Below are positions 22,882 to 27,227 of a DNA stretch of 27,227 nt, one piece after another (the stretch's first letter is position 1; the number at the start of each line of letters is the position of its first letter). The notes beneath the pieces are model-generated. The model was given only the letters and a program-made list of their open reading frames with translations, had not been told where the DNA came from and searched no databases. A program made the translations under genes and the position numbers. The stretch is from Candidatus Heimdallarchaeota archaeon AB_125 (GTDB lineage: Archaea; Asgardarchaeota; Heimdallarchaeia; Heimdallarchaeales; Heimdallarchaeaceae): positions 1 to 27,227 of the forward strand of contig MEHH01000008.1 of the NCBI GenBank assembly GCA_001940755.1, written 5' to 3'.

Positions 22882-22890
22882 TTTATATAT
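22882..22890 (+). promoter_or_regulatory. TATA box for hef
   Basis: TTTATATAT lies about 43-51 nt before the hef ATG, giving a short leader of about 20 nt. It is in the divergent spacer with the MFS gene. Confidence 0.55.
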
Positions 22891-22932
22891 CCAAATATAA
22901 AACATCTTATGCTAATTGCTGTTGTGGTCTAA

Positions 22933-25404
22933 ATGAGTCAAACTGAATACCTAAATCATCCATTAATCAAACCGAATACAATTGAGGCAAGATTATACCA
23001 ACAAACACTCTTTGCTTCGTGTATCAAAGAGAATTCTCTTGTTATTCTACCAACAGGTTTAGGTAAAACTGTTCTTTACCTAATGATTACGGCTCAAAGA
23101 CTTGAAAAATTCCCTGAAGGAAAAATTGTTTTTTGTGCGCCTACAAAACCATTACTTGATCAGCACGAACGAACAACTCGAAATTCTCTAAATATAGATC
23201 AAGATAAGATAGTTCAAATTTCTGGCCAAATTGATCCAAAAAAAAGAAAAGAGATTTGGAGTAATGGTCAAGTTTTCATCACAACTCCACAAACCATACA
23301 AAATGACATAATTCAAAGAAGAATTAAACTTGAAGAAATTGTTTTTTTGTGCTTGGATGAGGCACATAAAGCAGTTGGAGACCACAGTTATGTTTTCATT
23401 GCAGAACAATATATTAAGAAAGCAACTAATCCTTTGTTGTTGGGAATAACAGCTAGTCCGGGTTCAAGAATAGAAAGAATAGATGAGGTTCAATCAAATC
23501 TTGGAATCACAAATATTGAGATGCGTGATGAAAGTTCAGATGACGTAAAACAATACATACATGCAATAGATGAAAATTGGGAAATTATTCCATTATCTAA
23601 TGAGTTCAAAACAATAATTGAAACTCTCAATGATCTTTTCAAAGTCATTCTAGAAGGTTTGAAGGAACTAAAAGTAATCAAGTCAGCTTCTCCAAAAAAT
23701 AACCCTCGAAGAGAATTATTACAGTTACGAGCAAGAGTAAATGAAATTTACAGTAATTCTGATCAAGAAGATAGAACAGATTTTTTTAGAGCTATGTCTT
23801 TTGTAGGTAATTCTATTAGATTATCTCATGCTATAGAACTTATTGAAACTCAAGGAATACCTTCCCTAAGCAAATACTTAGAAGGTCAAATTAGTGATAT
23901 CAAATTTGGAAAGGGGAGTAGAGCTCTAAAAGAATTAATGTTCTCTGATGAAATGAGACGAGTTGTTGAAGCTGTTCAAGCTCTTCAAGAAGAGAAAATT
24001 ATTCATCCTAAAATTGAAAGATTAAAAGATATTGTAGCAGAGGAATTATTGAAAAATCCGAACAATAGAATACTTGTTTTTGCACATTACAGAGTAGCTT
24101 CCAAAATGATTAGTGAAGAATTGAACAAAATCGATGGAATAAAATCTCATTGGTTTGTAGGTCAATCTTCAGCAAAAGGAGAAAAAGGTCTTTCCCAAAA
24201 AGAACAAATTGAAATTATGCAAGCTTTTAGAGACGGATTTTACAATGCATTAGTTTCAACTAGTGTTGCAGAAGAAGGATTAGATATAGGTGAATGTGAA
24301 TTAGTTATTTTCTATGATGCTGTTCCAAGTGCTATTAGATTAATTCAAAGAAAAGGCAGAACTGGGAGAAGAAAAGAAGGAAAAGTAATTATGCTTATTG
24401 CTGAGGGGACTAGAGATGAAGCCTACATGTGGGTTTCTAAGAGACAAGTTCAAAAAATGAAAAGACTTGTTAAGAAACTTGAAAGACCTACAAAAGAAAA
24501 AGTAACAGCTGTTAAAGACCCACAAAAAGGAATTATAGATTTTCTTAAAGAGGCAGAAAAAGTTTCAGCTAAAACCCCAAAGCAAACAGAAGAAAAATTA
24601 GAAGACATAGAAGAATTAGAGACAGAAACCAAAACCATTGAATTTGAGAAAGAGGAAGGAAAAATTAAGGTTATTTGTGATAGTAGGGAAAGAAATTCTG
24701 TTGTTATTAAAGAGTTAATGAATAAAGATGTTGAACTTGGATTTGAAAGATTAGAAATTGGCGATTACATTTGTTCAGATCAAATAGTTGTAGAAAGAAA
24801 GACTGGTGATGATTTCATTAAGTCAATTCTAGATAAAAGATTGTTTTCACAAACGAAAGTGTTAGTTGCGAGTTGTGCAAAACCTGTAATGATTTTGGAG
24901 GGAGATTTCAATTTGTTTAGTTCATCACTTCATCCACATGCACTTGCAGGTGCTTTGACTTCTTTAGCTGCTGATTTTAGATTACCAATTATTCATACAC
25001 AGAATCAAAAAGAAACAGCAGAAATTCTATTTGCTTTAGCAAGAAGAGAACAAGAAGAAAGAAAACGAAGTATATCTATTGGTAAAAGAAAAGGGATAGG
25101 GCTTAAATCTCAACTAGAAGAAGCTATCGCAGCTTTACCTCATGTTGACCATAAAATCTCAAGTAGATTGTTAAAACGCTTTGGTTCAATTAAAGAAATA
25201 ATGAATGCAAAATTAGAAGATTTCTTTGAAGTACAAGGAGTTGGGGAAAAAATAGCTTCTGATATAATCGATTTCATTTACACAAATTATAATGAGATTG
25301 AGACAGGAGAAGAGATTAAGGGAATGAAAGAAGATTTGGAATTCCTAAAAAGAGAGAAGGTAAAAAAAGAACCTAAGAAGTCAAAGAACGAAGAGAATCA
25401 ATAA
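22933..25404 (+). CDS. hef: Hef: helicase/XPF-type structure-specific nuclease (FANCM/XPF family)
   Basis: Hef acts on stalled replication forks and branched DNA. The 823-residue product has all parts. The superfamily 2 helicase has Walker A LPTGLGKT (39-46), DEAH (142-145), an insert of about 110 residues, and motif VI QRKGRTGRR (about 470). An acidic Glu/Thr linker follows (about 540-575). The XPF nuclease has CDSRERNSVV, EIGDYICSDQ and the catalytic VERKTGDDF (about 620). A C-terminal tandem helix-hairpin-helix (FEVQGVGEKIASDI) is followed by a Lys-rich end. Crenarchaeal XPF lacks the helicase; the fused form is known from euryarchaea. Its 3' end overlaps the convergent p27-type gene by 32 bp. 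Confidence 0.96.
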   Translation: MSQTEYLNHPLIKPNTIEARLYQQTLFASCIKENSLVILPTGLGKTVLYLMITAQRLEKFPEGKIVFCAPTKPLLDQHERTTRNSLNIDQDKIVQISGQIDPKKRKEIWSNGQVFITTPQTIQNDIIQRRIKLEEIVFLCLDEAHKAVGDHSYVFIAEQYIKKATNPLLLGITASPGSRIERIDEVQSNLGITNIEMRDESSDDVKQYIHAIDENWEIIPLSNEFKTIIETLNDLFKVILEGLKELKVIKSASPKNNPRRELLQLRARVNEIYSNSDQEDRTDFFRAMSFVGNSIRLSHAIELIETQGIPSLSKYLEGQISDIKFGKGSRALKELMFSDEMRRVVEAVQALQEEKIIHPKIERLKDIVAEELLKNPNNRILVFAHYRVASKMISEELNKIDGIKSHWFVGQSSAKGEKGLSQKEQIEIMQAFRDGFYNALVSTSVAEEGLDIGECELVIFYDAVPSAIRLIQRKGRTGRRKEGKVIMLIAEGTRDEAYMWVSKRQVQKMKRLVKKLERPTKEKVTAVKDPQKGIIDFLKEAEKVSAKTPKQTEEKLEDIEELETETKTIEFEKEEGKIKVICDSRERNSVVIKELMNKDVELGFERLEIGDYICSDQIVVERKTGDDFIKSILDKRLFSQTKVLVASCAKPVMILEGDFNLFSSSLHPHALAGALTSLAADFRLPIIHTQNQKETAEILFALARREQEERKRSISIGKRKGIGLKSQLEEAIAALPHVDHKISSRLLKRFGSIKEIMNAKLEDFFEVQGVGEKIASDIIDFIYTNYNEIETGEEIKGMKEDLEFLKREKVKKEPKKSKNEENQ

Positions 25405-25792
25405 GAGATTTAATAGAGGAAGAAATCTCAGCAATTTCTTTAGGATCTGATGTTTCTTCTAGCTTAGCGTTAAGATCTGTAATTTTAACTAACATTATTT
25501 TAGCCGTGTCGGATAATGTAGGAGGTAGAGAACTAAAATCAAATGAACTAAAATCATTTGGAGAAACACTACTTGGGGAATCTTTAGCTACTGATGTTTT
25601 GGAATGAGGAAGCTCAGATTTTGAATCTACCAAAATATATTCCTTTTTACATTTTACACACACAACTTTACCATCATTCTCATAGAGTGGTTCTACACAT
25701 TCAGGACAGGCTTTATTGAGCATTTTCCAGCCCTTAAGCAGAAGTTCTGCTCCTGCAGCAATGGAATCATTTTGTTCTTCTGAAGAATTCAT
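25373..25792 (-). CDS. Autoantigen p27 / UPF0148-family zinc-ribbon protein
   Basis: This 139-residue protein has the family segment AGAELLLKGWKMLNKACPECVEPLY, followed by VVCVKCKKEY. Together the two CxxC pairs (CPEC and CVKC) form one zinc ribbon. The eukaryotic relative is SSSCA1/p27 (ZNRD2). A Ser/Pro-rich linker (about 60-95) leads to a predicted C-terminal helix (DTAKIMLVKITDLNAKLEET). The function is unclear. The last eleven codons overlap the end of hef on the opposite strand. Confidence 0.85.
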   Translation of the reverse strand: MNSSEEQNDSIAAGAELLLKGWKMLNKACPECVEPLYENDGKVVCVKCKKEYILVDSKSELPHSKTSVAKDSPSSVSPNDFSSFDFSSLPPTLSDTAKIMLVKITDLNAKLEETSDPKEIAEISSSIKSLIDSLRSLTS

Positions 25793-25922
25793 TATATAGG
25801 AAAAGCAGTGAGGATATAAAATTTTAATTGTTTACAACACCAAATGATGAATACCCACGTAATACATTCCATCAAAAGATGAAAATATGTATCTGAATCA
25901 GCGAATATCTAAGTGATTCTAG

Positions 25923-26132
25923 ATGGAAAAAGATATTGAAGAACTAATAAATTCTATTCCTAAATTATCTCAGAGAAAAGGTGAAAATCTAACTGTTCTC
26001 ATTTTAGAAGACATGGTAACAGAGAAACCTAGAGCAAGTGTAAAAGAGATAGATGGATTGTACAAACTTATCAAGATATTAAAAAACTCTGATGAGTTCT
26101 CCTATAATCCAAATGAAAGTAAAAAAAAGTAA
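25923..26132 (+). CDS. Hypothetical 69-residue protein
   Basis: I do not recognise this family. The product is small, charged and mostly helical by composition (MEKDIEELINSIPKLSQRKG; LYKLIKILKNSDEF), with a lysine-rich end and no Cys or membrane segment. It is probably real. GTGATTC, the ribosome-site form used across the window, lies 5 nt before the ATG, and the codon use is like its neighbours'. It is divergent from the p27-type gene and convergent with the NTF2-like gene. Confidence 0.6.
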   Translation: MEKDIEELINSIPKLSQRKGENLTVLILEDMVTEKPRASVKEIDGLYKLIKILKNSDEFSYNPNESKKK

Positions 26133-26161
26133 TTTTTGGAAGAAGATAGAGAGGATTTAAA

Positions 26162-26536
26162 CTAGTAACATGTAAAGATTTTGCTGTAGATTATCAATTC
26201 ATCTCCCTTTTTAAGTAAATGAAGAAATTGTGTTTCTTTAAAATTTCTAGAGCCAACTCGGTATTTTACATCAACTCTTACTGATGCACAATTTCTGAAA
26301 ATATCTGTAGTTATGACATCAAATTCAATTCCCCATTGTGTCATATCATTATTAATTTCCTTACGATAATATTCTTCCATTTCGATCCAAGCAGGAGGAC
26401 CTTGAGTTTTTTCAGTAGAAATTATTTTGAGATCTTCATCCCAAACAGAAAGAATTTTCTTGGAATCAAGTTCTTTATTACCTTCAAAATAAATTTGTAA
26501 AGTTTTCTTGACACCATCTATATCAGCTGAATTCAT
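26162..26536 (-). CDS. NTF2-like (SnoaL / lumazine-binding-like) family protein
   Basis: The product has about 124 residues from ATG 26536. The frame is open further upstream, but that would run into the tRNA-Ile gene, so the shorter start is chosen. The N-terminal helix with YFEGNKELDSKKILSVWDEDLKIIS, followed by the WIEMEEYYRK helix and the C-terminal strands (ASVRVDVKYRVGSRNFKETQFLHLLKKGDELIIYSKIFTC), fits the cone-shaped NTF2-like fold. Such proteins are small enzymes or ligand binders. No catalytic residues can be assigned. Confidence 0.7.
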   Translation of the reverse strand: MNSADIDGVKKTLQIYFEGNKELDSKKILSVWDEDLKIISTEKTQGPPAWIEMEEYYRKEINNDMTQWGIEFDVITTDIFRNCASVRVDVKYRVGSRNFKETQFLHLLKKGDELIIYSKIFTCY

Positions 26537-26603
26537 AATATCACTCTGCCTTGTAAAAAGAACAAGAGGACATTTATTACAATTTTGATAGAAAAGGATG
26601 CTG

Positions 26604-26681
26604 TGGTGGGGCACGGCAGATTCGAACTGCCGACCTCACGGTTATCAGCCGTGCGCTCTAACCAAGCTGAGCTAGTGCCCC
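26604..26681 (-). tRNA. tRNA-Ile (GAT anticodon), CCA encoded
   Basis: The acceptor stem is GGGGCAC/GTGCCCC with discriminator A and an encoded CCA. The D arm has GCTC/GAGC. The anticodon arm is CACGG-CTGATAA-CCGTG, with GAU at 34-36. The variable loop is AGGTC and the T arm GGCAG-TTCGAAT-CTGCC. No intron is seen. Confidence 0.97.
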
Positions 26682-26706
26682 TTACTGCATTTTTCCTTTA
26701 TTCTTT

Positions 26707-26716
26707 CTTTTAAAAG
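26707..26716 (-). promoter_or_regulatory. TATA box for tRNA-Ile
   Basis: CTTTTAAAAG is palindromic and lies 26-35 nt before the tRNA 5' end. This is the expected spacing for an archaeal TATA box with little or no leader. Confidence 0.55.
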
Positions 26717-26756
26717 CTTTTTCTTACACTTCTATTTTTCAACAATTAGTAGAATA

Positions 26757-26765
26757 ATTATAAAT
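26757..26765 (+). promoter_or_regulatory. TATA box for the DinB-like gene
   Basis: AATTATAAA ends about 29 nt before ATG 26794. The transcript would begin only a few nt before the start codon, so it is nearly leaderless. Confidence 0.5.
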
Positions 26766-26793
26766 GTTTAAACCTTAATCTTTCTGATAAAGT

Positions 26794-27227
26794 ATGATTT
26801 CAATTCTACATCTCTACAAAATAGTTGAAGAGGATAGAAAGAAAACCTTCGGTTTCTTTAAAAAAATAGATAAAAAGCACTTTTATGACTTTTTAATTGA
26901 AGATGTGTGGAGTCCTGAATTAGTCTTTCGTCATCTTCTTATGAATATTCATTGGATGCAGGAGAAACTTCCTGGCAATCTATCAACACCCTCTAAGCTT
27001 GCTTTCGATCTTGGTGAAGAGGTTAAAGACCAAGCTACTTTGGATGAAATTATCGAAGAATTTGATATTATCTCCCCAATTCTTAAAAAACAATTATCTT
27101 CACTAACTGCTAAACAAGAAGAAGAGGATATTGACATGTGGAGAGGTAAAATGCAACGCAAAGTCTATTTAGTGAGATTAATCAATCATGAACATAGACA
27201 CTTAGGACAAATACAATGGTTGCTCAA
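26794..27227 (+). CDS. DinB-like family protein (partial, 3' end beyond window)
   Basis: The frame opens at ATG 26794 and stays open to the window edge (144 codons). The visible protein starts MISILHLYKIVEEDRKKTFG. It carries FRHLLMNIHWMQ (His near 47 and 53) and, near the end, LINHEHRHLGQIQWLL. This spacing of histidines, with HxxxHxGQ late in a four-helix bundle, is the metal-site pattern of the DinB/YfiT superfamily. That superfamily includes thiol-dependent S-transferases and proteins of unknown function. The role here is not predictable. The end of the gene is missing, so length cannot be compared. Confidence 0.75.
   Translation, partial: MISILHLYKIVEEDRKKTFGFFKKIDKKHFYDFLIEDVWSPELVFRHLLMNIHWMQEKLPGNLSTPSKLAFDLGEEVKDQATLDEIIEEFDIISPILKKQLSSLTAKQEEEDIDMWRGKMQRKVYLVRLINHEHRHLGQIQWLL

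Noticed and set aside
21303..25404. MFS transporter and hef as part of a defence island
   Set aside because: Hef is a normal repair gene, the transporter is a common type, and no defence genes or mobile element ends are present.
26537..26614. Upstream extension of the NTF2-like protein
   Set aside because: It overlaps the tRNA-Ile gene, and an ATG at 26536 matches the fold start.

Overview
This window is archaeal chromosome. It carries the conserved ribosomal-protein supercluster (parts of the S10, spc and alpha operons) with archaeal/eukaryote-type proteins: eL32, eL19, eS4, eL34, eL14, the RNase P subunit Rpp29 and Cbf5. The DNA is AT-rich, with archaeal TATA boxes, T-tract terminators and Shine-Dalgarno sites of the form GGTGA. 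Several features together fit an Asgard (Promethearchaeota) relative better than a crenarchaeote or haloarchaeon: eL14 and eL34 are both present, Hef is a full helicase-nuclease fusion, there is a Trm9-like methyltransferase, and the ribosomal proteins have long low-complexity tails. That placement is an inference.

Layout, left to right. Positions 1-1535 (minus) hold tRNA-Ser(GGA), uS13 and a left-truncated uS4 with a repetitive tail. Positions 1789-8070 (mostly plus) hold secY, then an inserted Gfo/Idh oxidoreductase (minus) and a Trm9-like methyltransferase, then an EMC3/TMCO1-type membrane protein, eL34, cytidylate kinase, eL14 and Cbf5. Positions 8089-16152 (minus) hold the spc-type array in order of transcription: uS17, uL14, uL24, eS4, uL5, uS14, uS8, uL6, eL32, eL19, uL18, uS5, uL30, uL15, followed by a UPF0200 kinase. 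Positions 16568-18663 (plus) hold uL22, uS3, uL29 and Rpp29. To the right lie valS and an MFS transporter (minus), hef (plus), a p27-type zinc protein (minus), a 69-aa orphan (plus), an NTF2-like protein and tRNA-Ile(GAT) (minus), and the start of a DinB-like gene (plus) cut by the window edge.

The most notable structural point is that the usual archaeal one-strand order (rpl22-rps3-rpl29-rnp1-rps17 ... rpl15-secY ... cbf5-rps13-rps4) is kept in content but two blocks are flipped. secY...cbf5 lies inverted exactly between rpl15 and tRNA-Ser/rps13, and rpl22...rnp1 is inverted relative to rps17. This creates new divergent promoter regions (secY/tRNA-Ser and rps17/rpl22) and convergent ends. 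The second theme is repetitive C-terminal tails on uS4, uS3, uL24 and eL32, either acidic or Lys/Pro/Ala-rich. I found no transposon, CRISPR array or defence system, and no clearly undescribed multi-gene system.

Many start codons were set by the GGTGA-type ribosome site. In several genes this site itself contains an in-frame GTG that would mislead a simple longest-ORF call.
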